A stretch of 64,000 nucleotides of DNA from Palsa-504 sp963844625. Lineage in GTDB: Bacteria; Actinomycetota; Actinomycetes; Streptosporangiales; Streptosporangiaceae. The notes beneath the pieces were generated by a model. It was not told the origin of the DNA. It saw only the letters and a list, made by a program, of their open reading frames with translations, and did no database searches. The first letter of the stretch is position 1. The number at the start of each line of letters is the position of its first letter. Below are positions 39,950 through 48,355 of the stretch, in pieces. Made by a program: the position numbers and the translations under genes. The stretch is taken from NCBI GenBank assembly GCA_963844625.1, contig CAWJPF010000035.1, positions 62,001-126,000 on the forward strand, given 5' to 3'.

Positions 39950-39980
39950 AGCATGCTTGCACAATATATGCGAGCATGCT
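39950..39980. promoter_or_regulatory. paired palindromic octamers AGCATGCT
   Basis: AGCATGCT at 39950-39957 and 39973-39980, centres 23 bp apart, in the TetR-cupin divergent region. Candidate second operator. Confidence 0.4.
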
Positions 39981-39983
39981 AAC

Positions 39984-40007
39984 TTCGTGAGAGTTAACTC
40001 TCACGAA
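39984..40007. promoter_or_regulatory. 24-bp perfect palindrome, candidate TetR operator
   Basis: Half-site TTCGTGAGAGTT followed directly by its complement. The right half overlaps the cupin ribosome site (GAAAGG 40005-40010), so a bound repressor would block transcription or translation of the cupin gene. Confidence 0.75.
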
Positions 40008-40017
40008 AGGCAGATAA

Positions 40018-40476
40018 ATGACTAAAGTCTCCGTGGTCTCGCCGGTCGGCGGCGAAGTGATCCAGTTCGGCGCCACCCAGATGCGGATACTCGAGGACGG
40101 CAGCACGACCGATCATCGCCTCGGTATCGGCGAGATCACGCTCCCGCCGGGCACCCCGGGGCCGCCACAGCACCGTCATGCCCGGCATGACGAGGGCTTC
40201 TACGTGGTTTCCGGCGCCGCGCGGTTCACCGTGGGAGACACGGTGTACGACGCGCAGGCCGGCACCCTGGTGATGATCCCGCCCGGCGCCCCGCACACCT
40301 TCGCCAACCCCGGCGACGAGCCGACCGTGCTACTGAACACGTTCACGCCGGATCTCTACGTGCAGTATTTCCGCGACCTGCGGCAGATGATCGCCAGCGG
40401 CCAGCCGCTGACCCCCGAGAACACCGTCCAGGTGATGAGCCGGTACGCCACCACGGCGGCTACCGACTATGCCTAG
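40018..40476 (+). CDS. cupin-domain protein
   Basis: 152 residues, single cupin barrel. Motif 1 reads PPQHRHARHDEGFYVVSGAARF (two His of the H-x-H type plus Glu) and motif 2 PPGAPHTFANPG with the fourth ligand His. Resembles quercetin-dioxygenase-like cupins regulated by neighbouring TetR proteins; substrate not known. ATG 40018 seven bases after GAAAGG. Confidence 0.88.
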   Translation: MTKVSVVSPVGGEVIQFGATQMRILEDGSTTDHRLGIGEITLPPGTPGPPQHRHARHDEGFYVVSGAARFTVGDTVYDAQAGTLVMIPPGAPHTFANPGDEPTVLLNTFTPDLYVQYFRDLRQMIASGQPLTPENTVQVMSRYATTAATDYA

Positions 40477-40819
40477 CTACCCGGGCTGCAGCTCAGCTAG
40501 CCCACCAGGTGGCGGGCGAGAAACGCGTCAGACTACAGCCTCAAAAGATGGCGGAAGATCCGGCTTCCGCGGTAATCCAGGACCCCAGGACTGCCCCGAT
40601 CCTCCACGCAGGCCGGATCTTCCACTTAACCGGCCGGTCTGCCCGACTGGATCAGGGCAAGGCGTCCATCCCGCATCACCATACCCAGCAGCCGCCACGT
40701 CACCGGAAAACTTGCGGTGGACCTGGACCCCGCAGTGGATCGGGTGTGTCCCCGGCGGCCAGGCATCCGGGCCGGCACGGTATCCGGCTTTACTCAGCGG
40801 CTGCACGTTACCGGTGGGT
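40477..40819. other. gene-free spacer between cupin and panB
   Basis: 343 bases without a supported gene. Contains 12-bp perfect inverted arms GGAAGATCCGGC (40553-40564) and GCCGGATCTTCC (40612-40623). The right arm extends into CCGGATCTTCCACTTAACC, closely matching a sequence at 33837-33854. Confidence 0.5.
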
Positions 40820-41695
40820 TCAGTGGTAGGAGTGCTCCTCATCGGGGAAGGTACCGCTCGTGACGTCGTCAGCGAAGGCGGTGGCGGCGTCGCGCAGGAC
40901 TGCCGTCAGGTCGGCGTACTTCTTGACGAACTTGGCCGTGCGGGGAGACAGGCCGGCCATGTCCTGCCAGACCAGCACCTGGGCGTCGCAGGCCGAGCCG
41001 GCGCCGATGCCGATGGTGGGAATAGTCAGCGTCTCGGTCACCCGGGCGGCCAGGTCAGCAGGAACGCACTCGAGCACGACGGAGAACGCGCCGGCGGCCT
41101 GCAGCATCTTGGCGTCGTGCAGGAGCTGCTCGCCGTCCTCACCGCGTCCCTGCACCCGGTAACCGCCGAAGGCGTTGACCGACTGCGGCGTCAGGCCAAG
41201 GTGGGCCATCACCGGGATGCCGGCCGCGACCAGCTCCTCGACCTGGTGGGCGACCCGCCGGCCGCCTTCGAGCTTGACCGCGTGGGCGCCGGTCTCCTTC
41301 AGGAAACGGACCGCCGCGGCCAGCGCCGCGCCGGGGGAGGCCTGGTAAGAACCGAACGGCAGGTCGGCCACCACCAGGGCCCGGCGGGTACCGCGCACGA
41401 CGGCTGCGGTCAGCGGGATCAGATCATCGACGGTGACCGGGATCGTGGTGTCGTGGCCGTAGACCACCATGGCGGCCGAGTCGCCGACCAGCAGCACGGG
41501 TATCCCGGCCTGGTCGAAGATACCGGCGGTGAGCGCGTCGTACGCGGTGAGCATGGGCCACTTCTCGCCGCGTGCCTTGGCGGCGGCGATATCGCGTACC
41601 GTGACCCGGCGGCCGGTACCTGACCCGCCGTAGAGGGGTTCCGGAATGGTCCGCTGCAGCGTCGCGGCCATAGCTGTGTCAGTGCCCTGTGACAT
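40820..41695 (-). CDS. panB: 3-methyl-2-oxobutanoate hydroxymethyltransferase
   Basis: First committed step of pantothenate synthesis: ketopantoate from alpha-ketoisovalerate and methylene-tetrahydrofolate. Mg-binding LLVGDSAAMVVYGHDTT, AVKLEGG, VMAHLGLTPQSVNAFGGYRVQGR and IGIGAGSACDAQVLVWQDM are all characteristic. 291 residues. ATG 41695 (GGAGG nine bases upstream) is the start; the frame remains open beyond 42000 but is then antisense to the divergent serine hydrolase. panC and panD are not in the window. Confidence 0.96.
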   Translation of the reverse strand: MSQGTDTAMAATLQRTIPEPLYGGSGTGRRVTVRDIAAAKARGEKWPMLTAYDALTAGIFDQAGIPVLLVGDSAAMVVYGHDTTIPVTVDDLIPLTAAVVRGTRRALVVADLPFGSYQASPGAALAAAVRFLKETGAHAVKLEGGRRVAHQVEELVAAGIPVMAHLGLTPQSVNAFGGYRVQGRGEDGEQLLHDAKMLQAAGAFSVVLECVPADLAARVTETLTIPTIGIGAGSACDAQVLVWQDMAGLSPRTAKFVKKYADLTAVLRDAATAFADDVTSGTFPDEEHSYH

Positions 41696-41803
41696 CTCTG
41701 TCGACCTCCATGCCTCGTGTCGCCCCAGCGGCGTACCCGGACAGTTAGATGATGGCACGCCAAGTGGGCTGAGCGGTATAGCCGGTTCTGGAAGACTAGG
41801 GCG

Positions 41804-43558
41804 GTGATCGACTTCGCGGACGTGGACACCCTGGCCGTCGGCTATCACCAGCGCGGGGGGCAGCCCGGACTGGCGTACGGGATCGTGATCGACGGTGAGC
41901 TGGCTCACGCGGCCGGACTCGGTGAGCGCTACCTCGGCGGACCGCCGCCGGACGCCGCTACCGTCTTCCGCATCGCCTCGATGACCAAGAGCTTTACCGC
42001 GTCGGCGGTACTCGCGCTGCGCGACGACGGTGCCGTGCGGCTCGACGACCCGGCCGAGACCTACGTCCCCGAACTGCGCGGCTGGCCGCCGGTCAGCGCC
42101 GACGCGGCGCGCGTGTCGATCAGGCACCTGCTGACCATGACCGCCGGGTTCCCGACCGACGACCCGTGGGGCGACCGGCAGCAGGGGCTTCCGCTAGCGG
42201 AGTTCGCCGCCTTCCTGGACGGCGGCGTTCGCTTCAACTGGGCGCCAGGGACCCGGTTCGAGTACTCCAACCTCGGCTTCGCGATCCTGGGCCGGGTCAT
42301 CACCGCCGTCACCGGCGCCGCCTACCCGGATTACGTCCGCGACCGCCTGCTGCGCCCCCTCGGGCTGACCAGCACCGGCTACGAAGCCGAAGAATTCGCC
42401 GGCACCGAGCTGGCCCGCGGGTACCGCCGCGCGCCGGCCGGCTGGTCCGAGGTGCCGTTCGAGCCGTGCGGCGCGTTCGCCCCGATGGGCGGGATCTTCA
42501 GCTGCGTGGCCGATCTCAGCCGCTGGGTGTCCGGTTTCGCCGGGGCGTTCCCGCCCGGGGATCCGCAAGCCGGCGGCCCGCATCCGGTGCGGCGCGCCAC
42601 GCGGAGGGAGATGCAGCTGCCGCAGGTCCTGACCGGGTGGGACGCGGCTCCCAGCTTCCCGGGGAACGGGGCCGCCACGCCTCCCGGCGGCTACGGGTTC
42701 GGGCTGTTCGTGACCGAGCACCCGGCCCTGGGCCGGATCGTCAGCCACAGCGGCGGGTACCCGGGCTTCGGCAGCAACATGTGCTGGCACCCCGCGACAG
42801 GAACCGGCGTGATCACCCTCGGCAACAGCACCTACGCGGCGATGGCGCCGCTGGCGGCCAGGCTGCTCGAAGCCGTGCTACGCAAACGTCAGCCGCCGTC
42901 ATACGGGTACGGCCCGGCCCTCGCCCCGGCCCAGACGGGACCGTGGCCGGAGACGCTGGCCGCGCGGGACGCGGTCGGCGCGCTGCTGAAGTCGTGGGAC
43001 GACGCCGAAGCGGAGCGGCTGTTCTCGCCCAACGTGGCGCAGGACGCGCCGTTCGCGGAACGGCGCCGCCGGATCGCCACCGTCCGCGACCGCATCGGGG
43101 ACTTCACCGACGACCCAGGGCGACGCCCCGAGTTCGATACGCCCGCCCACTGCCGGTGGTGGCTCGCGGGGGAGGGCGGCGTCGTCCAGGTGCAGATTCA
43201 GCTCACCCCGGAGCGGTCGCCCCGGGTCCAGTCCCTCTCGCTGGCCGTCCCGCCCGCCGCGGGCTCGCCACTGCAGGACACGCTCGCCGCCGTGGTCACC
43301 TGGATGAACGGCACGGACCGCGAGTGGCCCGCGGCCGTCCCGGTCGTTCCCACGGCAGACGCCGGCCTGCTGGCCCGCCGCCTGCGGACGGCGGCGGTCT
43401 GGGCCGGCGAAGTCCAGGTCGGCGCCTGCCAGGCGGGCGACGGCCGCGCATCGGTCGCGGTCGAGCTGGTCGGGGCGCACGGCAGGCTCGCCTTGGCGCT
43501 GGTCATTGACCCGCACACGCGGCTGCTCCATCTCGCCAACGTCACGCCCGAGCCCTGA
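41804..43558 (+). CDS. serine hydrolase, class C beta-lactamase/DD-peptidase family
   Basis: 584 residues. Catalytic S59-M-T-K62 (IASMTKSF), the tyrosine motif YSNLGF and the third motif HSGGYPGFG are intact, so an active serine hydrolase is likely. No signal peptide, suggesting a cytoplasmic esterase or peptidase rather than a cell-wall enzyme. About 200 extra C-terminal residues (from ALLKSWDDAEAERLFSPNV) form a second domain of unknown role, similar to those following beta-lactamase domains in related actinobacterial proteins. GTG 41804, divergent from panB by about 108 bp. Confidence 0.88.
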   Translation: MIDFADVDTLAVGYHQRGGQPGLAYGIVIDGELAHAAGLGERYLGGPPPDAATVFRIASMTKSFTASAVLALRDDGAVRLDDPAETYVPELRGWPPVSADAARVSIRHLLTMTAGFPTDDPWGDRQQGLPLAEFAAFLDGGVRFNWAPGTRFEYSNLGFAILGRVITAVTGAAYPDYVRDRLLRPLGLTSTGYEAEEFAGTELARGYRRAPAGWSEVPFEPCGAFAPMGGIFSCVADLSRWVSGFAGAFPPGDPQAGGPHPVRRATRREMQLPQVLTGWDAAPSFPGNGAATPPGGYGFGLFVTEHPALGRIVSHSGGYPGFGSNMCWHPATGTGVITLGNSTYAAMAPLAARLLEAVLRKRQPPSYGYGPALAPAQTGPWPETLAARDAVGALLKSWDDAEAERLFSPNVAQDAPFAERRRRIATVRDRIGDFTDDPGRRPEFDTPAHCRWWLAGEGGVVQVQIQLTPERSPRVQSLSLAVPPAAGSPLQDTLAAVVTWMNGTDREWPAAVPVVPTADAGLLARRLRTAAVWAGEVQVGACQAGDGRASVAVELVGAHGRLALALVIDPHTRLLHLANVTPEP

Positions 43559-43683
43559 CCAAGGGCAGGCACCGAGGCCCGTTCGGCCCAATCTGAAGGA
43601 GCAGCGGTGCGGGCCCGCAGATGATCGCGGGCCGGAGCGCAACGTGACGCGAAACATATCCGCGTCCGCGGAAATAGATTCCG

Positions 43684-43702
43684 ATACGAGACCGTTCCGT
43701 AT
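43684..43702. promoter_or_regulatory. imperfect inverted repeat before the DHA2 exporter
   Basis: ATACG and CGTAT arms with a 9-bp centre, about 100 bp upstream of the exporter. Candidate site for the TetR regulator encoded downstream of the exporter. Weak. Confidence 0.25.
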
Positions 43703-43805
43703 TGATAGCTGCGGGACCCGGCGCTCCTGATCATGGCAACACGCCAGAAAGCCAGCACCTTCCCGGTTCCGCACCCCAAGCTTCAAGTGATCCGGAGAGG
43801 GACAC

Positions 43806-45407
43806 ATGGATTCGCAGGCGATTTACCGCCGGCGCTGGCTGATTCTCAGCGTGCTGATCGTCGGCCTACTCGCCATCGTCATCGACAACACGGTCCTCAA
43901 CGTCGCGCTGAAGACGATCGCCGAGCCTCCTCCCGCCGGCCTCGGCGCGAGTCAGAGTCAGCTCGAATGGGCCATCAACTCCTACACGCTGGTGTTCGCC
44001 GGCCTGCTGTTCACGTTCGGCGTCATCGGCGACAAGATCGGCCGCAAGCGCATGCTCATGACCGGGCTCGCGCTGTTCGGCATCGCGTCGCTGCTCTCGG
44101 CCTATTCACGGTCGCCTGAGCAGCTGATCTTCGCGCGGGCCGCGATGGGCCTGGGCGGGGCCGCGGTCATGCCGCAGACCCTGTCGATCATCTCCAACGT
44201 CTTCGAGCCCGCCGAACGCCCCCGGGCGATCGGCCTGTGGGCCACGGCCGTCGGCCTCGGCATCGCCACCGGGCCGGTACTCGGCGGCCTGCTGCTCGAC
44301 CACTTCTGGTGGGGTTCGGTCTTCCTGATCAACGTGCCGGTAACCGCCGTCGGCATCCTCGCCGCCGCGATCCTGGTGCCGGAATCCCGCAACCGCGAGG
44401 CCGGCGGGATCGACTACGTGGGCGTGCTGCTGTCCATCGCGGGCCTGGTGCTCCTGGTCTACGGCATCGTCCAGGGCGGCGACGGCGACCCGTGGCTGAG
44501 CCTCGGGGTGCTCGGCCCGATCGTGGGCGGCCTGGCTGTCCTGGCGGCGTTCGCCTGGTACGAATCCCGGATCCAGCACCCGTCGCTTGACGTGCGGCTG
44601 TTCCGCGACCGACGGCTGTCGGCCTCGATCGGGGCACTCGGCCTGGTGTTCTTCGGCATGGGCGGCGTCTTCTTCTTCACCAGCTTCTACCTGCAGAACG
44701 TCCGGGGTTACACCCCCCTAGACGCGGGGCTGCTGACCGTGCCGTTCGCGGCCGGACAGCTGCTGATGGCCCCTCGCAGCGCCCGCCTGGTCAAGCGCCA
44801 CGGGGCCAAGGTGATCGGCGCGACGGGCATGTTCGTCATGGCCGCCGCGATCGCGGGCTACGCGACGCTCGGCACCGCGAGTCCGATCTGGCTGCTCGGG
44901 GTGCTGTTCGGCATCCAGGGTGCGGCGATCGGCGTCAGCATGCCGGCCGCCACGGCCGCCGTCATGGACGTGCTGCCGCGTGAGCGGGCCGGGGCGGGCT
45001 CGGCGCTGACCAACACCGCCCGGCAGGTCGCGGTCGCGCTCAGCGTGGCCATCCTCGGCTCGATCCTGGCCCAGTCCTACCGGAACTCGCTCGGCCCGTC
45101 GCTGGCTCACCTGCCTGCCGCGCTCCGGAGCACCGCGTCGTCCTCCATCACCGGTACCCAGGCGGTCGCGCAGCAGCTCGGCGTGACCGGACGGTCGCTG
45201 CTGATCCCCGCGAACGAGGCGTTCGTGCACGCCATGCACATCGCCACGCTGATCGCGGCGGTGCTGGCGCTGGCGGGCGGGTTCGTGGTGCTGCGCTGGA
45301 TGCCGGGCAAGCCGCAAGCCGCGCCGGCCAGCGATGGCGGATACGACGACGAGCTTGCCATACTGGAAAGCGAAGTCAGGCTTTCCAGTGCTGACCGGGA
45401 GGTGTAA
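43806..45407 (+). CDS. MFS drug exporter, DHA2 family (EmrB/QacA)
   Basis: 533 residues with 14 predicted helices. Markers: VDNTVLNVAL-type helix 1 (here IDNTVLNVALKTI), motif A GDKIGRKRMLMTGL, GLGIATGPVLGGLL (motif C of antiporters) and INVPVTAVGILAA. Proton-coupled export of amphipathic compounds is the family role; the substrate is unknown. ATG 43806 with GGAGAGG nearby. A TetR gene follows after six bases, so it is probably its local repressor in one transcript. Confidence 0.94.
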   Translation: MDSQAIYRRRWLILSVLIVGLLAIVIDNTVLNVALKTIAEPPPAGLGASQSQLEWAINSYTLVFAGLLFTFGVIGDKIGRKRMLMTGLALFGIASLLSAYSRSPEQLIFARAAMGLGGAAVMPQTLSIISNVFEPAERPRAIGLWATAVGLGIATGPVLGGLLLDHFWWGSVFLINVPVTAVGILAAAILVPESRNREAGGIDYVGVLLSIAGLVLLVYGIVQGGDGDPWLSLGVLGPIVGGLAVLAAFAWYESRIQHPSLDVRLFRDRRLSASIGALGLVFFGMGGVFFFTSFYLQNVRGYTPLDAGLLTVPFAAGQLLMAPRSARLVKRHGAKVIGATGMFVMAAAIAGYATLGTASPIWLLGVLFGIQGAAIGVSMPAATAAVMDVLPRERAGAGSALTNTARQVAVALSVAILGSILAQSYRNSLGPSLAHLPAALRSTASSSITGTQAVAQQLGVTGRSLLIPANEAFVHAMHIATLIAAVLALAGGFVVLRWMPGKPQAAPASDGGYDDELAILESEVRLSSADREV

Positions 45408-45413
45408 CCAGCC

Positions 45414-46055
45414 ATGCAGCCCGTGATCGTCGCTTCTGGGCCCGGCTCTGACACGGAAACCGGGCCCGGCGGTGCGGACCACCGCCTGCCCGGCCGGCCG
45501 CGCAGTGAGCAGGCCGAGCAGGCGATCATCGAGGCGACGCTTGACCTGTTCGCCGAGCAGGGCTTCGAGGGAGTCTGCGTTGAGGCCGTCGCCGCCCGGG
45601 CCGGCGTGGGCAAGGCGACGATCTACCGCCGCTGGCCGAACAAGGAAGAGCTGCTGCTCGCCGCGTTCGGCTCGCTGAAGTCGCCCTACCCCGAGCCCGG
45701 CGGCGTCTCGGCCCGGGATAACCTGGTCGCGATGCTGTCGGTGATGTGCGCGGACCGCGCCGACCCGAGGAAGGCACGGCGTTACGCGCTGCTGCTCGGT
45801 GAGGGCCAGAAATACCCGCGGCTGATGGCCCGGTACAAGGAGACGGTGATCGCGCCGCGACATGAAGCCATCCGGGCGGTCATCCGCCGGGGCATCGAGT
45901 CCGGCGAGCTGCGGGCCGACACCGACGTCGAGATCGCGATGCTCGCGCTCACCGGGACCATCCTGGCCAAGGAGAAGTCCACGGACAGCGGCCTGGACGG
46001 CGATTTCGCCGCCCGCATCGTGGACGAGCTGATGCTGGGCCTGAGGCCGCGCTAA
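45414..46055 (+). CDS. TetR-family regulator of the DHA2 exporter
   Basis: 213 residues. HTH: IIEATLDLFAEQGFEGVCVEAVAARAGVGKATIYRRWPNK. The C-terminal domain contains RYALLLGEGQKYPRLMARYKETVIAPRHEAI, matching the TetR_C_16-like group found beside MFS exporters. An N-terminal tail of about 30 residues precedes the HTH. Co-directional with the exporter. Confidence 0.9.
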   Translation: MQPVIVASGPGSDTETGPGGADHRLPGRPRSEQAEQAIIEATLDLFAEQGFEGVCVEAVAARAGVGKATIYRRWPNKEELLLAAFGSLKSPYPEPGGVSARDNLVAMLSVMCADRADPRKARRYALLLGEGQKYPRLMARYKETVIAPRHEAIRAVIRRGIESGELRADTDVEIAMLALTGTILAKEKSTDSGLDGDFAARIVDELMLGLRPR

Positions 46056-46210
46056 TCGTGGACGAGGCAGCGGACCGACGCGTCACTGCCGCACGTGGTC
46101 GGCGATGACTACATGGTCGGCCACTGGCTCGCCGCCTACGCCGTCCTGCTCCTCAGCTCCGGTTGACCGGGGACGGGGACTGCCGCTCCTGAACCCGCCG
46201 CGCTATTCTC

Positions 46211-46264
46211 CGTGATCACGAAGGCCCAAGAGTCTGCCCAGACTGTAAATCCTTCGCGATCATG
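46211..46264. terminator. nested bidirectional hairpin between tetR and nadE
   Basis: Outer arms CGTGATCACGAAGG (46211-46224) and CCTTCGCGATCATG (46251-46264) pair with two G-U type differences. The inner AGTCT/AGACT (46231-46244) forms a second stem. It overlaps the nadE stop codon and serves both convergent genes. Confidence 0.65.
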
Positions 46265-48077
46265 AAGGCCGCGCCCCGGGAGGCAGCGGTTCGCGCCAGC
46301 GGTTGGTGATGGGGAGGCGGCGGTCGCGGCCGAAGTTCTTCTGGCTGATCTTCGGGCCGGGCGGGTACTGGCGCCGCTTGTACTCGGCCGCGTCGATCAT
46401 CCGGACCACCCGCTCAACCAGCGCCGGGTCGTGTCCGGCCGCGATCAGCTCGGCGGTGCCCATGTCCTTCTCGACGTAGTCGTCGATCAGCTTGTCGAGC
46501 ACCTCGTACGGCGGCAGCGAGTCGGTGTCGAACTGGCCGGGCGCGAGCTCGGCGCTCGGCGGCTTGTTGATGGAGTTCTCCGGGATCGGGGGAGTGGCGC
46601 CCTGGCGCGCGGCTTCGGCGTTACGCCACCTGGACAATTCCCAGACCAGCGTCTTGGGCACGTCCTTGATCGGCGCGAACCCGCCGGCCGAGTCCCCGTA
46701 CAGGGTGGAGTAGCCGGTCGCGAGCTCGCTCTTGTTGCCGGTGGTGAGCACGAGGTGGCCGCCCGCGTTGGACAGCCCCATCAGGACGACCCCGCGCACC
46801 CGGGCCTGCAGGTTCTCTGCCGGGAGCCCGGTTTCACCGAACCCGGCCGGGGCGAGTTCCTTGGTGAACGCGTCGACGATCGACGCGATGGGGATCGTCA
46901 GATCGTGCAGGCCCTGCCGCTTGACCAGGTCTTCGGCATCAGTGACCGAATGACCGGAGGAGTAGCGGCTGGGCATCAGCACCACGTGCACCTGGCCCGG
47001 CCCGATGGCGTCCGCCGCGATCGTCGCGGTCAGCGCCGAGTCGATCCCGCCTGACAGCGCCAGGATGGCCGAACGAAATCCGTTCTTGCGCACGTAGTCC
47101 CGCACCCCGGTGACCAGCGCCGCGTACACCTCGGCCGGATCGGACAGCCGCGGCCAGCAGGTCCCCTCGGCCCCCTCCGGCCCGGCCGACGCGGGCTCGG
47201 CCGGCAGCGCCACCCGCTTGATCGTGATCACCGTGCCGTCACCCGCGTCCACCGGCTGGTCCGCGGGCAGCGGCCCTGCCTCCGCGGCCGGCAGGTCCAG
47301 GTCGGCGATCACCAGCGCCTCCTCGAACTGCGGCCCGCGGGCGACCAGCGTGCCGTCCGCGGTCACCAGGATCGAATCGCCGTCGAAGACCAGCTCGTCC
47401 TGGCCGCCGATCAGGTTGGCGTACGCCAGCGCGGCGCCGGCCTCGCGGGCCCGCCGGACGCACAGGTCCAACCGCACGTCATCCTTGCCCCGCTCGTAGG
47501 GCGACGCGTTCGGCACCACCAGCAGGCCCGCCCCCGCGCGGTAGCAGACCGCCACCGGTCCGCCGTCCTGCCACAGGTCCTCGCAGATCGCGATGGCCAC
47601 ATCTACCTGCTCGCCCCCGGCCGCCGGCAGCCGGAACACCGGCAGCGTGTTGCCGGGCACGAAGTAGCGGAACTCGTCGAACACCCCGTAGTTCGGCAGG
47701 TGGTGCTTGGCGCTGGTAATAACGACGCGCCCGCCGTACAGCAGCGCCGCCGCGTCCAGCGGAGCGCCGGCCGGCAGCCCGGTCCGGGCCGCCAGGTCGG
47801 CCCGCCGGTCCAGGTACCCGGCTACCACGGCGACCCCGCCGAGCCCCTCGGCCGCCAGCCGCGCCGCCACGGCGTGCAGGTGGGAGATGGACGCCTCCAC
47901 GAACGACGCCCGCAGCGCGAGATCCTCCACTGGGTACCCGGTGAGCACCATCTCGGGGAACACCACGACCCGAGCCCCGCGCCCCGCGGCGCGCCGCGTC
48001 CACTCCACGATGAGCTCGGCGTTTCCGTCCAGGTCACCCACCGTGGCATTGACCTGGGCCAGCGCGATCTTCAGCAT
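46260..48077 (-). CDS. nadE: glutamine-dependent NAD+ synthetase
   Basis: Final step of NAD synthesis. An N-terminal nitrilase-type glutaminase domain (residues 1 to about 280) shows the catalytic Glu in VVFPEMVLTGYPVEDL, Lys in SAKHHLPNYGVFDE and Cys in IAICEDLWQDGG. The C-terminal ATP-pyrophosphatase domain has LSGGIDSALTATIAADA and TTGNKSELATGYSTLYGD. 605 residues. ATG 48077 (GGAGG seven bases upstream) is preferred to GTG 48083. The nadE-glnA2 neighbourhood is the same as in Streptomyces. Confidence 0.96.
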   Translation of the reverse strand: MLKIALAQVNATVGDLDGNAELIVEWTRRAAGRGARVVVFPEMVLTGYPVEDLALRASFVEASISHLHAVAARLAAEGLGGVAVVAGYLDRRADLAARTGLPAGAPLDAAALLYGGRVVITSAKHHLPNYGVFDEFRYFVPGNTLPVFRLPAAGGEQVDVAIAICEDLWQDGGPVAVCYRAGAGLLVVPNASPYERGKDDVRLDLCVRRAREAGAALAYANLIGGQDELVFDGDSILVTADGTLVARGPQFEEALVIADLDLPAAEAGPLPADQPVDAGDGTVITIKRVALPAEPASAGPEGAEGTCWPRLSDPAEVYAALVTGVRDYVRKNGFRSAILALSGGIDSALTATIAADAIGPGQVHVVLMPSRYSSGHSVTDAEDLVKRQGLHDLTIPIASIVDAFTKELAPAGFGETGLPAENLQARVRGVVLMGLSNAGGHLVLTTGNKSELATGYSTLYGDSAGGFAPIKDVPKTLVWELSRWRNAEAARQGATPPIPENSINKPPSAELAPGQFDTDSLPPYEVLDKLIDDYVEKDMGTAELIAAGHDPALVERVVRMIDAAEYKRRQYPPGPKISQKNFGRDRRLPITNRWREPLPPGARPS

Positions 48078-48355
48078 TGTCACGCCTCCAGCCTAGGCCG
48101 TAGCCAGACTGACCCTCCGTCCCCGGTGCTCTCTCATTCTTTTCGGGCCGAACGGGACCCGGTACCCGCATCAAGACAAGGCTCAGGCGCCCCGCCGGGC
48201 TGGCGCATGCATGCGTCCGCTCCAAGCGCAAATCAATCCGAGCCACCGTAACCGTGGGGAAACACCGGCCGGGCACACTCTCTCATACGTGCACGCACCC
48301 AGGCCGGTGCCGCCGGGGGCTGGTCTATCAGTGGGGAACGTCTAAGGTGATTACC

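Noticed and set aside
40469..41623. 384-codon + strand frame
   Set aside because: Antisense to panB; no family resemblance; composition is that of a shadow frame.
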